From NCBI GenBank assembly GCA_029987245.1, contig DALTWG010000001.1:3710-67709 (forward strand): 64,000 nucleotides of DNA. Direction: 5' to 3'. Made by a program: the position numbers and the translations under genes. A model generated the notes under the pieces. The model was not told the DNA's origin. It saw only the letters and a program-made list of their open reading frames with translations, and searched no databases. How positions within the stretch are numbered: the stretch's first letter is position 1; every line of letters begins with the position of its first letter. Of this stretch, positions 25,243 to 33,916 are shown piece by piece. The stretch comes from Methanocorpusculum sp. (GTDB taxonomy: Archaea > Halobacteriota > Methanomicrobia > Methanomicrobiales > Methanocorpusculaceae).

Positions 25243-26532
25243 ATGAATCTTGGAATTGAAACCGAACACATAGAATTTAAAGAAACAACCGGACAGCTTC
25301 AGCGTGCTCTGGAAGCCCTTGCTGCAATGCTGAACAAACACGGAAAAGGCAAAGTGCTCTTCGGTGTAAATGACAAAGGAGAAGTAATCGGACATACTGT
25401 CGGCAATAAAACCATAACCTCCATATCTCAGGCAATTGCAGCCGGAATAAAACCCTCTGTAATTCCAGTTATCGAAATACAGAACTATGACGGAAAACTC
25501 GTAATATCCGTAGAAGTCGAAGGAACAAACAAACCCTACAGTGCAAAAGGAGAATACCTCATCAGAGCAGGAAACGAAAACCGCAAACTCGAACCCCACC
25601 AGCTACGTGAACTGCTGTTTCAGAACTGCGGCGAACTGACTGTATCGATGGAATCGCCGAACCAGGACCTCACCTTCAAACAACTGAAAGGTCTCTATCT
25701 TGCTCAAGGGTTAACCATCGATGAAACAACCTTTGCAAAAAATACCGGTCTGCTTACACCGTCCGGAAAATACAACTGCCTTGCAGAACTATTAGCAGAT
25801 GAAAACAACTGCTCCATCAAAGTAGTCCGATTCAGCGGACAGGACAAACAGGAGATACGTATCAGAAACGAATACGGTTACAAATGCATGCTCCTTGCCA
25901 TGCAGCAGGCATACGAATATGTAACCTCCCTGAATGAAACCCGTATCACCGTTGGAAAAAATCTGACGCGCGATGAACAGCCCCTCTTTGACGCGGCATG
26001 CTTCAATGAAGCATGGACAAACGCATGTCTGCATACCAAATGGAATCTTCGCATACCTCCTGCAGTTTACATGTTTGACGACAGAATTGAGGTGATTTCG
26101 ACGGGGGGACTGCCAGCAGATTATCCGCCCGAAGATTTTTTTGCAGGTGTCAGCCATCCGGTAAATATACAGTTGCAGAAAATCATGGGGCAGCTCCAGT
26201 ATGTTGAACAAACCGGGCACGGAGTGCCGAAAATCACCGCAAAATACGGCAGAGAGGTTTTTGACATCGCAGAAAACCACATAACAGTTACGATTCCTTT
26301 TGCATATCCGTTATCCGGTCAGAGAGTTCCCGGGAAAAACAGTTCCAGTTCAACTGAATACATCCTGCAGCTTCTTTTGGAAAACCCGACGCTGAAAGCA
26401 CAGGAAATTGCAGATCTTGCAGCTTTAAGTGTATCCCGGGTGAATCAGATTCTTAAAACGCTGAAAAACGAGGGTAAAATCGCACGTGTCGGAGCAAACC
26501 GGGGCGGCCACTGGGAAATCCTGGAAAAATAA
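25243..26532 (+). CDS. AlbA_2 (Schlafen-type) domain regulator with C-terminal winged helix
   Basis: 429 residues. The N-terminal AlbA_2 domain (about 5-125) has the family pattern ETEHIEFKE...GKVLFGVNDKGEVIG...YLIRAGNENRKL. The middle region has an ATP-binding-like stretch (ACFNEAWTNACLHTKW, VISTGGLPADYPPEDFF). A winged helix-turn-helix closes the protein (AQEIADLAALSVSRVNQILKTL, about 386-407). Such proteins are annotated as RecG-related transcriptional regulators and often travel with mobile or stress loci. The gene is visibly more AT-rich than its neighbours, suggesting transfer. Its own promoter region carries a 12-nt repeat array, which suggests self-regulation (inference). Confidence 0.82.
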   Translation: MNLGIETEHIEFKETTGQLQRALEALAAMLNKHGKGKVLFGVNDKGEVIGHTVGNKTITSISQAIAAGIKPSVIPVIEIQNYDGKLVISVEVEGTNKPYSAKGEYLIRAGNENRKLEPHQLRELLFQNCGELTVSMESPNQDLTFKQLKGLYLAQGLTIDETTFAKNTGLLTPSGKYNCLAELLADENNCSIKVVRFSGQDKQEIRIRNEYGYKCMLLAMQQAYEYVTSLNETRITVGKNLTRDEQPLFDAACFNEAWTNACLHTKWNLRIPPAVYMFDDRIEVISTGGLPADYPPEDFFAGVSHPVNIQLQKIMGQLQYVEQTGHGVPKITAKYGREVFDIAENHITVTIPFAYPLSGQRVPGKNSSSSTEYILQLLLENPTLKAQEIADLAALSVSRVNQILKTLKNEGKIARVGANRGGHWEILEK

Positions 26533-26580
26533 CTCTATTTTTTCAACTGAATAAAGTTACAAAAAAACAAAACAAAAGAA

Positions 26581-26653
26581 CGTCCAAGTCGGAATTCGAA
26601 TCCGAGTCGCAGCCGTGACAGGGCTGCATGATAGGCCACTACACTACTTGGAC
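26581..26653 (-). tRNA. tRNA-Asp (anticodon GTC)
   Basis: Acceptor GTCCAAG/CTTGGAC, anticodon stem CAGCC/GGCTG, loop CTGTCAC giving GTC, T-loop GATTCGAATTC, discriminator G. It lies 29 bases downstream of tRNA-Tyr on the same strand and is probably co-transcribed with it. Confidence 0.93.
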
Positions 26654-26682
26654 ATTCAAGTGTCAGAGTCATTCTAAAATGG

Positions 26683-26786
26683 TCCCGACTCCCGGAATCG
26701 AACCGGGGACATCTCGGTTCCTACAAGGAAATCCCGCAGGATAAACTAACTACAGCCGAGCTCTCTACCGTCTGAGATAAGTCGGG
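26683..26786 (-). tRNA. tRNA-Tyr (anticodon GTA) with intron
   Basis: Acceptor CCCGACT/AGTCGGG with the archaeal C1-G72 pair, discriminator A. The anticodon stem CTCGG/CCGAG encloses CTGTAG, then about 31 extra bases, then A38. The extra bases are an intron at the canonical 37/38 site, able to form the bulge-helix-bulge cut by the splicing endonuclease. The intron spans roughly 26718-26748. Confidence 0.92.
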
Positions 26787-26818
26787 AATGACTGCTTTAA
26801 TTAGAATGATGTATGAGA

Positions 26819-26826
26819 ATATAAAC
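26819..26826 (-). promoter_or_regulatory. TATA box for tRNA-Tyr/tRNA-Asp
   Basis: GTTTATAT on the minus strand, 33 bases before the first base of tRNA-Tyr. No such box lies in the 29 bases between the two tRNAs, which supports a single transcript. Confidence 0.5.
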
Positions 26827-26895
26827 GTGCCGGTTTGATGCATCGAAAAAAGACGCAAAATACATATCAGAATACTATCCAACTACTTACCCGAA

Positions 26896-27111
26896 ATGAA
26901 TGGATTTGCAATAGTCGGCTGCCCCAGATGCCATCGAAAAATGGTCGCAGACCTCTCTTATGAGACCAAAACCTGCCAGTGCGGAAACAAAATACAACTG
27001 AAAAAAGTACGCATTTTTGCGCGGGCAGACACCGCCGCCGATGCCGGAGAACTCCTGCGCGCACTCGAACGGGGACAAAACACCGGCTTTACCTCGGCAC
27101 AGGACCTGTGA
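26896..27111 (+). CDS. small zinc-ribbon protein, DUF1922-like
   Basis: 71 residues with one zinc ribbon made of two Cys pairs: CPRCHRK (Cys9, Cys12) and CQCGNK (Cys27, Cys29). A helical tail follows. It resembles the archaeal DUF1922 family (MTH1184 type), whose function is unknown; nucleic-acid or protein binding is likely. It is convergent with the GDPD gene, with 16 bases between stops. Confidence 0.8.
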   Translation: MNGFAIVGCPRCHRKMVADLSYETKTCQCGNKIQLKKVRIFARADTAADAGELLRALERGQNTGFTSAQDL

Positions 27112-27127
27112 GATAAGCCTCGCGCGC

Positions 27128-27991
27128 CTAATCCAGTTTCATATTGCGCGTTGGTTTTACCACCATCTTCGGCGGCTTAGTTTCCGGGACAAACGAATCA
27201 AATATGAAAATATCTCCGGTATCGAGAGACTCTTTCAGCGTTTTTTCATCCTGCACCGTCCAGAAAACAACAGCCGGCGCAAAAAGATACCGGCAGATAA
27301 ACTGACTTACCTGTTTTTTATGACGCACATCACATGCAATAAAATCCGGATAGGTAAGGAAATTTGACAAAAGATTTTCCTGAATAAGTTTTGCAAAAAA
27401 ATTCACCTGCACCTTCTCTGCAAAAAACGACGTGGTTAAAATCCCGCGCAGAAAATGTTTCCGGTGCAGCCTGAACCAGAAAACCGCGGCCGGAGAAAAC
27501 GACTCGATACAAAACGCCCCGCGATACAAATCAAGCAGCGCCGCGGTTTTAGCGCACAGCTCTTTGGTATTTTTTTGCGGCTTAAGTTCCACAATCACGG
27601 GAACTTTACCCTGAATTTCTGCAAGCACCGCGGAGAATTTCGGAACCGCCGCGCATTCTTCAAAAATCCGCACACGCTCGAGCTCGGCAAAAGTCATCTC
27701 CTCAATTCTGCGGTCAATGCCCGCCGCACGCAAAAGTGTATCGTCATGGAACACAACAACCTCTCCGTCTCTGGTTAACCGCACATCAAGTTCAATTCCG
27801 TAACCCGCTTTCACCGCGTTTTTAAACGCGGGCAGCGTGTTTTCCGCAGCCCCCTTGCCCCACAACCCCCGATGTGCAATAAACTGCTTTGAAAACGCAA
27901 TCATCTCCGCCTTGCGCGACAGTTTCGGACATATCAGAAACAGATAGAACAGGATTACAAGGCACAGTACAACAAGCGGGACAATATTCAT
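27128..27991 (-). CDS. membrane-anchored glycerophosphodiester phosphodiesterase family protein
   Basis: Cleaves glycerophosphodiesters into glycerol phosphate and an alcohol. 287 residues from the ATG at 27991: one N-terminal membrane helix (NIVPLVVLCLVILFYLFLI) and a GDPD TIM barrel with AHRGLWGKGAAENTLPAF (catalytic His, Glu), ELDVRLTRDGEVVVFHDDTL and VIVELKP. The open frame continues upstream to 28330, but that part overlaps the divergent hps gene and is not coding. The substrate may be archaeal phospholipid head groups (inference). The 52-base gap to hps must hold both promoters. Confidence 0.88.
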   Translation of the reverse strand: MNIVPLVVLCLVILFYLFLICPKLSRKAEMIAFSKQFIAHRGLWGKGAAENTLPAFKNAVKAGYGIELDVRLTRDGEVVVFHDDTLLRAAGIDRRIEEMTFAELERVRIFEECAAVPKFSAVLAEIQGKVPVIVELKPQKNTKELCAKTAALLDLYRGAFCIESFSPAAVFWFRLHRKHFLRGILTTSFFAEKVQVNFFAKLIQENLLSNFLTYPDFIACDVRHKKQVSQFICRYLFAPAVVFWTVQDEKTLKESLDTGDIFIFDSFVPETKPPKMVVKPTRNMKLD

Positions 27992-28043
27992 TATACAATG
28001 TAGTACCACAACCAATATACACTTTTCATTCAAATCTATTAGT

Positions 28044-29327
28044 ATGCATAAACCAATACTGCAGGTTGCCCTTGACCTCACCGAAGAAAAGCGCGCCCTG
28101 CAAATCGCAGAAGAAGCGGTAAGCGGGGGCGCGGACTGGATTGAAGCCGGAACGCCCCTGATTAAATCGGAAGGCATGCACGTGGTACGCGCGCTTCGGG
28201 CAAAGTTTCCGAAAAATAAAATTGTTGCTGATTTAAAAACATCCGACACCGGCGCACTTGAGGTGGAAATCGCCGCAAAAGCGGGCGCCGATGTGGTCTG
28301 CATTTTAGGCACTGCCGATGATGCAGTCATTTCAGATGCGGTGCGCGGCGCAAATCTCTACGGTGTAGAATTAATGGCCGATATGATGAATGTCGCCGAC
28401 CCCGAAAAGCGCGCCAGAGAACTTGCAGCCTTGGGCGTTCATATAATCAATGCGCATGTGGGAATCGACCAGCAGATGGAAGGGCGCGACCCCCTCGACC
28501 TGCTTGCGCGTATCGGCGGCCTTGGTATAAAAGTCGCCGCGGCAGGCGGCTTGAATAAAAATACAGCGCCGGGCGCCGCAAAAGCGGGAGCAGACATTAT
28601 AATATGCGGCGCCTCGATAATCAAAGCCGCCGATGTAAAAGCCGCGGCAGGCGAAATCCGCGTTGCTATCGATAACCCTGCTGCAGTGCCGTCCATGCGC
28701 AAATCCGTTGATGAAGAAATCCGCGCCCTCTTAAGCCAGGTTTCCGCACCGAACGTCACCGACGCCATGTATAGAAAGGGCGCGATGTGCGGGCTTGCCG
28801 TATCACACGTACCGAAAAAACTCATCGGGAAAGCGGTGACCGTGCAAACGTTCGGCGGGGACTGGTCCAAACCCGTGCAGGCAATCGATGTCTGCGGCGA
28901 AGGTGATGTGTTAGTCATCAATAATGACGGAAAGACCGATGTCGCGCCCTGGGGCGAACTTGCCACGCGGTCCGCCCAAAACCGCGGAGTCGCGGGAATT
29001 ATTATCGACGGCGCGGTCCGCGACTGGGATGACATCATTACCCTTGACATCCCGGTCTATGCCAAAGCGGTCCAGCCGAATGCCTACGAACCGAAAGGTT
29101 TCGGCGAAATAAACGCGGAGATTTCCTGCTGCGGCCAGGAAGTGCGCCCGGGCGACTGGATTATCGGCGACCTTTCCGGTGTTGTCGTAATTGCGCGCGA
29201 GCGAGCGTATGAAATAGCCCGGCGCGCGGTCGAGGTGCACAAAACAGAAATCCGCATCAGAGAGGAAATCCGCCGCGGGGGGACGCTTGGAAGCCTTGCA
29301 GAGCTCCTGAAATGGGAGAAAAAATAG
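28044..29327 (+). CDS. bifunctional hexulose-6-phosphate synthase / RraA-like protein
   Basis: Residues 1-210 are the HPS barrel: QVALDLTEEKRALQIAEEA at the start, the catalytic DLKTSD motif, and VAAAGGLNKNTAPGAAKAGADIIICG. It joins formaldehyde to ribulose 5-phosphate; methanogens mainly use the reverse reaction with Phi to make pentose phosphates. Residues about 225-427 are an RraA-like domain (SAPNVTDAMYRKGAMCG, GDVLVINNDG, GGAVRDWDDI-like DGAVRDWDDI). RraA-fold proteins include aldolases and an RNase E inhibitor; methanogens lack RNase E, so an aldolase or detoxifying role is more likely. The fusion occurs in other methanogens. The partner phi lies at 55210. Confidence 0.93.
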   Translation: MHKPILQVALDLTEEKRALQIAEEAVSGGADWIEAGTPLIKSEGMHVVRALRAKFPKNKIVADLKTSDTGALEVEIAAKAGADVVCILGTADDAVISDAVRGANLYGVELMADMMNVADPEKRARELAALGVHIINAHVGIDQQMEGRDPLDLLARIGGLGIKVAAAGGLNKNTAPGAAKAGADIIICGASIIKAADVKAAAGEIRVAIDNPAAVPSMRKSVDEEIRALLSQVSAPNVTDAMYRKGAMCGLAVSHVPKKLIGKAVTVQTFGGDWSKPVQAIDVCGEGDVLVINNDGKTDVAPWGELATRSAQNRGVAGIIIDGAVRDWDDIITLDIPVYAKAVQPNAYEPKGFGEINAEISCCGQEVRPGDWIIGDLSGVVVIARERAYEIARRAVEVHKTEIRIREEIRRGGTLGSLAELLKWEKK

Positions 29328-30143
29328 ATGGGCGCAAGAAAGCAGAGCGTAATTTCAGTCAGCGACCCAAACGACCCGAAGTGCTGGTGCCGTGAAGCGG
29401 CAGCCAGGATGGAAAAAGAGGCATACAGTGACGCAATCTACTGTTATGAGCAGGCGGTGCGTTTTTATCCCAAAGACGACACCTCAAAAGACGCGGCAGA
29501 TGTCTGGTTTAACATCGGGTCTCTGTATGAAAAAACCGGGCATTTGGACGCCGCAGCAGGCTGCTTTGCAGCCTGCGCGAATCGGTTTTCCAAAGACTAC
29601 CGCTTTTATGCAGAACTTGCACGCCTTTATGCCCTTTCCGGAAAAACCGCCGGGGCGCTGGAGGCGGCTGACAAAGCTTTAGCCATTAATCCTTATTCGG
29701 CGCCGGTTCACGCAAATAAGGCAGGATATCTCCTTATGGCAAAAAAGGCGGAGGAGGCGCTCGGCGAAGCCGAAACCGCGCTCCGCTATGATTCTGCATC
29801 GGTTCCGGGATATCTGCACAAGGCAGGTGCGCTGGTTCTGCTTGGAAAAGCAAAGGAGGCCGCACGCTTTCTGGAAGAGGTGAACCTCACAGAAGAGCCG
29901 CGCGTTCTGCAGACAAAAGCCTCGGTTTATCTCCAGGCACAGGAATTTGCAAACGCGCTTAGAGCTGCAGAGCGCTATGTGTCCCTGTACGCCGGTGATG
30001 ACAGGGCATGGAGCTTAAAAGGCGCGGCCCACGCGTATTTAGGCGATAAGGAAAGCGCGGAAACGGCGTTTCGAACAGCAATGAAGATTAACCCGAAGGA
30101 AAAATCACACAGAGAAAATCTTGCCGCAGTGAAAAAACTCTGA
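29328..30143 (+). CDS. TPR-repeat protein
   Basis: 271 residues with about six tetratricopeptide repeats (for example DVWFNIGSLYEKTGHLDAAAGCF and RAWSLKGAAHAYLGDKESAETAF). No signal or membrane segment. The ATG follows the hps stop with no gap (TAG-ATG), so it is made with the HPS-RraA fusion. It has the same repeat style as the giant TPR protein at 3691 but no extended similarity that I can judge. A protein-binding scaffold of unknown partner. Confidence 0.85.
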   Translation: MGARKQSVISVSDPNDPKCWCREAAARMEKEAYSDAIYCYEQAVRFYPKDDTSKDAADVWFNIGSLYEKTGHLDAAAGCFAACANRFSKDYRFYAELARLYALSGKTAGALEAADKALAINPYSAPVHANKAGYLLMAKKAEEALGEAETALRYDSASVPGYLHKAGALVLLGKAKEAARFLEEVNLTEEPRVLQTKASVYLQAQEFANALRAAERYVSLYAGDDRAWSLKGAAHAYLGDKESAETAFRTAMKINPKEKSHRENLAAVKKL

Positions 30144-30161
30144 GGGAGTAAAAACCCCCCT

Positions 30162-32048
30162 TCAAAACAGCCCGAATATTAGATGCAGCAAAGCACCACA
30201 CACAAGCCCGAGACACACCGTAAACAGCGCGACAATAAGCCCTCTTTTCACCCCGGTTTCACGAATTAACACCGCAATCGTAGAGATACACGGAATAAAC
30301 AGCACGCACACCAGCACGAAAATATACAACTGCGGCATCGAAAGAATACTGCCGAAATCAACACTGCCCCCTAAATCTGCAAGCGCCGAAATAACCATCT
30401 CTTTTCGCAGAATACCAAATAGAAGCGCCGTGAAAGCAAAACCCGGCAGACCAAGGACCGCCATGGAAACCGGGTCAATAAACGACTCGAAAATCTCTAC
30501 CCAGCCAAGATACTCGCATAATCCCAGCGCAACACTGCTTACCAAAATAAGCGGCATCGCAATAAACAGGAACTCCTTTACCCGCATCCACGCCTTTTTC
30601 ACCACATATTTCACCTGCGGGCGCCGAATTTCAGCCATCTCTAAAATCATGCCGTACTGCTCGCCCGGCGTGATTCTGGAAAGCAGACAGCCAATCACAA
30701 ACACCAGCAAAAAGACAATGCCGTAAATAGAAAACGCCGCCCCGAAACCGATAAACGAAGCCGCAACCCCCGAAATAACAACAGTTCGCGCCGAACACGG
30801 AAGCATGGTGACCAGAATCGATGCGATAAAACGCTCGCGCTTTGTGGGCAAAAGCCGCACACTCATAACAGCCGGCACACTGCAGCCGAACGAAAGCACC
30901 AGCGGAATAAAACCCTGCCCGTGCAGCCCCATTTTATGCATAAGCCGGTCGGCGAGAAACGCCGCGCGCGTTAAATATCCTGTGTCCTCCAGAATCGAGA
31001 TGAAAATGTAGAACAGGAATACGTAGGGAAATGCAATACCAAGACCGGAAATAACCGCTAAGATTACCGACTCGCCGAGATTTTCCACCAGCGGATAGAG
31101 ATTGAGCGACTGAAACGGCTCCAATAAATACGTTTCAAGAAGAGTAGTGATAGCCTCCTCTAAAAATCCGCCGACGATAAAGACAAAGGCAAGAATCGCC
31201 GCCATTATGAGAATCAGAATCGGAATGCCCGGAAACACCCGTGTCAGAAGCGAATCAAAATCCCGGCGCTTTTTCGGCGGCGCCTCCGAAATCACCGAGG
31301 CGGCGATTTCTTTTGCCCGGTTGTGGTGATTTGCCGCGATAATCTGCTCCGGGCTCATCACATGATGCTTTTCGATTTCATCGGCAAGAACCGACGTTGT
31401 TTCAAAAATCTCCTCATCGACGTTGCCGACGCGAATCCCCTGCAAAGCAAACAGCGCCTCGGCGGCGGAAATACCGTGGAATTTCTGCAGATTGTGCACC
31501 GCCGCTTCAATATGCCCCTCGAACCGGGAGACAAAATTGGGCGCATTTACCGTGCCGGAAAGAATTATTTCTGCAATTTTATCCAGGTTTTTGCCCTCGG
31601 TACCCACGGTTTCAATCACCGGCGCGCCGAAAATCTCCGTAAGTTTCTCCGTATCAATAACAATGCCGGAACTTTTTGCCTCGTCTGCCATATTTAAGAC
31701 GACTAAAAGCGGCTTTCCAATATCAGACGCCTGCAAAAGGAGATAGAGATTGCGCTCCAGGTGGTGCGCGTCCAACACGACTACAATCAAATCAGGATTT
31801 TCATTTACCAGATACTCCCGCACCATCGACTCTTCCGGCGTATGACCGGAAAGCGAATAAATGCCCGGCAAATCGATTAAATCAAACTCGCTGTTGCCAA
31901 AATGGACATGTCCTTTCTGCAGACCGACTGTAGTCCCCGGATAATTGCTTACATCGACACCAAGCCCTGTCAGCTGATTGAAAATCAGCGACTTGCCCAC
32001 ACTTGGATTGCCTATCAGAACCGCGGTTGGAATCATTTCTGATTGCAC
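30162..32048 (-). CDS. feoB: ferrous iron transporter FeoB
   Basis: GTP-dependent Fe(II) importer of the cell membrane. 628 residues: N-terminal G domain (GNPSVGKSLIFNQLTG; YPGTTV; DLPGIYSLSG; NMAD), a helical spacer (150-270), then the membrane core with two Gate segments. The Gate Cys are seen in LVLSFGCSVPAVMSVR and LPCSARTVV. It overlaps the upstream DtxR/FeoA gene by 16 bases. The operon cas4-like, dtxR-feoA, feoB would couple iron uptake to an iron-sensing repressor. Confidence 0.96.
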   Translation of the reverse strand: MQSEMIPTAVLIGNPSVGKSLIFNQLTGLGVDVSNYPGTTVGLQKGHVHFGNSEFDLIDLPGIYSLSGHTPEESMVREYLVNENPDLIVVVLDAHHLERNLYLLLQASDIGKPLLVVLNMADEAKSSGIVIDTEKLTEIFGAPVIETVGTEGKNLDKIAEIILSGTVNAPNFVSRFEGHIEAAVHNLQKFHGISAAEALFALQGIRVGNVDEEIFETTSVLADEIEKHHVMSPEQIIAANHHNRAKEIAASVISEAPPKKRRDFDSLLTRVFPGIPILILIMAAILAFVFIVGGFLEEAITTLLETYLLEPFQSLNLYPLVENLGESVILAVISGLGIAFPYVFLFYIFISILEDTGYLTRAAFLADRLMHKMGLHGQGFIPLVLSFGCSVPAVMSVRLLPTKRERFIASILVTMLPCSARTVVISGVAASFIGFGAAFSIYGIVFLLVFVIGCLLSRITPGEQYGMILEMAEIRRPQVKYVVKKAWMRVKEFLFIAMPLILVSSVALGLCEYLGWVEIFESFIDPVSMAVLGLPGFAFTALLFGILRKEMVISALADLGGSVDFGSILSMPQLYIFVLVCVLFIPCISTIAVLIRETGVKRGLIVALFTVCLGLVCGALLHLIFGLF

Positions 32049-32653
32049 CGCTCAACCATGATATTGGAGGCAATCTCCGGACTTAATGCAATATCGCAGC
32101 CCTTTACCCTGATAACCACTGATTTGTTGGAGAGTTTGCGCTTTAATTCGATGAGCTCGCCCGGGATAATACCCATATCAATCAGCCGCGAGTGTTTTGC
32201 AAACTCCTTAATCATAGACACATGCAAAAGCGAGCCTTCCGGGCACTCGTCCAGACAGATTACCGGATTCTGCGCGGTGAGTTTTTCATGGCCGGTTGCT
32301 TTTTGCCCGAGCATCGAATGAATCCGGTTGATTGTCTCCGTAGTTATACTGTGTTCCAGAACGGAAGCCTCTTTGGTAGCCGCATCCGGATTCTTGCCAA
32401 GAATCTCCGTCAGGAAACTTTCCAGCACAGCGTGTTTGCGCGCAATCGACTCCGCCTTGCGCCGCCCTTTTTCTATCAGTTTCCACCCGCGCGCGCACGC
32501 CGCGATATAGCCCTCGCGCGCAAGGTGAGTGAATGCCTTCTTTTTGTCACCTGCATCCGCGCGGTGCTCCAGCTTCAGTTCCGACTCGGCCACGCCGTCT
32601 TCGCCGGCGGCGAGCATACTTTCCAGGATATCCTCTTCCAGTTCCGTGGTCAA
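32033..32653 (-). CDS. DtxR-type metal-dependent regulator fused to FeoA
   Basis: 206 residues. The N-terminal winged helix (about 5-65) and the DtxR dimer/metal region with EASVLEHSITTETINRI (the usual Cys of this metal site is Ser here) are followed by a complete FeoA SH3-like domain (about 130-203: PEGSLLHVSMIKEF, RLIDMGIIPGELIELKRK). FeoA normally stimulates FeoB; the fusion suggests one protein both represses the operon with iron and modulates the transporter. It starts five bases after the Cas4-like gene and overlaps feoB. Confidence 0.9.
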   Translation of the reverse strand: MTTELEEDILESMLAAGEDGVAESELKLEHRADAGDKKKAFTHLAREGYIAACARGWKLIEKGRRKAESIARKHAVLESFLTEILGKNPDAATKEASVLEHSITTETINRIHSMLGQKATGHEKLTAQNPVICLDECPEGSLLHVSMIKEFAKHSRLIDMGIIPGELIELKRKLSNKSVVIRVKGCDIALSPEIASNIMVERCNQK

Positions 32654-32658
32654 AGAAA

Positions 32659-33333
32659 TCAGCCCCTCAGTTTATCAAGGAGCGATTTCGGCTGGTCAGA
32701 ACCCGCGCAGGTGTCTTTAAAGCGGCAGTTTTCACAGGCGGCGCCCCGCTTGGTAAGCGGAATTTCGCCGCGCTGGATTTTTTCCATGGTTTTTAACAGT
32801 TCCAGGAAGGTGCGTTTGTCTGACGCCGTAATCGAAAGGTTGCGCGTTTCGCCGCTTCCGAGATATTCCACGCTCGGATGCATGTTTTTGCCGAAGAGCT
32901 CATTCAGGCATATCGCATAGCAGGTTGCCTGCACACGATTTGCAAAATATACCCCCCGCTCCGGCGCGCGCCCCGCTTTGATGATGGCAAATCCCTCGGC
33001 AAACCGGCGGTCGACGCGCCCGAATATATTGTATTTGTCTGATCTGACAAGACAGTCGTTTTCCTCTGCCGCGCGCCATTTGTGCTTTCCGCACTGAATT
33101 AAGAGCTCTTTTAAGATGGGCTTTGCCTCTTCTATTTGCTCCGGCGCGACAAGCTTAAGTTCCTCGAGAATTTCTTCTTCATCCAGGCGCGCGCCCAGGT
33201 GATAGGAGATCTGCTTGGCTACGGTGTAGGAAAGTTTTTCGGGGTATTCTTCCTCTGATTTGGCAAGATAGACTTGCATCGGGCAGATACTGCATGTTAC
33301 AATATCCGATATGGAAATAGGTATGTCTGACAT
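32659..33333 (-). CDS. Cas4/Dna2-like exonuclease with predicted iron-sulfur cluster
   Basis: 224 residues of the Cas4-type PD-(D/E)XK family: an N-terminal Cys pair (CSICPMQVYLAK, Cys15/Cys18), GRVDRRFAEGFAIIKAG (catalytic Asp with a degenerate following strand), the QATCYAICLNELF helix and a C-terminal CENCRFKDTC cluster motif. Cas4 trims DNA for CRISPR adaptation, but no CRISPR array or other cas gene is present here, so this is a solitary Cas4-like protein. The usual E-x-K reads IIKAGRAPERG, so activity is uncertain. First gene of the iron operon. Confidence 0.82.
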   Translation of the reverse strand: MSDIPISISDIVTCSICPMQVYLAKSEEEYPEKLSYTVAKQISYHLGARLDEEEILEELKLVAPEQIEEAKPILKELLIQCGKHKWRAAEENDCLVRSDKYNIFGRVDRRFAEGFAIIKAGRAPERGVYFANRVQATCYAICLNELFGKNMHPSVEYLGSGETRNLSITASDKRTFLELLKTMEKIQRGEIPLTKRGAACENCRFKDTCAGSDQPKSLLDKLRG

Positions 33334-33377
33334 ATAGAAACTATAAACATAAATTTGCCGCCAACCTTATAATACTT

Positions 33378-33668
33378 ATGAAAAACAATGAAATCAATGT
33401 CCAGATTCCGCCGACACTTGACCCGGTGTATAGTAACATGATTCAAATTGCGTTCAAGGATGACGAGTTTACCATGCTGTTTTTACATCAGCTCCCTTCA
33501 GTAAATCAGGCGAAAGCAAAGGCGATTGTCTCTATTTCGCCGCAGCATGCCAAAAAGCTTCTTGCCGCGCTCGAGAAAAGCGTCTCGGATTACGAGGCGA
33601 AGTTCGGGTCCATCGCGCACGGGGAGAAGAAGGACGGCGAGAGTTTTGCCCTGCAGGGTTACTCATAA
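33378..33668 (+). CDS. DUF3467 protein
   Basis: 96-residue soluble protein of the DUF3467 family, recognised by YSNMIQIAFKDDEFTMLFLH and the closing SISPQHAKKLLAALEKSVSDYE. Function unknown; the family has a YbaN-like small alpha/beta look and occurs in bacteria and archaea. It is divergent from the Cas4-like gene, with 44 bases between them containing TATA-like ACTATAAACATAAA. Confidence 0.85.
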   Translation: MKNNEINVQIPPTLDPVYSNMIQIAFKDDEFTMLFLHQLPSVNQAKAKAIVSISPQHAKKLLAALEKSVSDYEAKFGSIAHGEKKDGESFALQGYS

Positions 33669-33708
33669 CTTATTTATTTTCGTACGGTCAATTAAGTAAG
33701 GCAATAAT

Positions 33709-33780
33709 GCCGTTGTGGCTTAGCGGTATAGCGGCTGATTCGTAATCAGCAGGCCGAGGGTTCAAGTCCCTCCAGCGGCT
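33709..33780 (+). tRNA. tRNA-Thr (anticodon CGT)
   Basis: Acceptor GCCGTTG/CAGCGGC, anticodon stem GCTGA/TCAGC, loop TTCGTAA giving CGT, T-loop GGTTCAAGTCC, discriminator T. CTTATTTATT at 33669-33678 is a probable TATA box. Confidence 0.92.
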
Positions 33781-33916
33781 TAAAGATGTAAATTTCTTAA
33801 TCCCTTTCGTTTTTACGGTTTTAATCCTCTATTCTGTCTTCTTTTGGGCAGGCTTTGTTTCCATTTTATTCGCAGTTATCCGTAACATTTTATCTTTTGT
33901 CGACCAATATTTCTGT

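Noticed and set aside
27992..28330. Longer N-terminus of the GDPD protein
   Set aside because: It would overlap the divergent hps gene; a signal-anchor start at 27991 fits the family.
32659..33333. Cas4-like gene as evidence of a CRISPR-Cas locus
   Set aside because: No array and no other cas gene within the window; stand-alone Cas4-like proteins are common in archaea.
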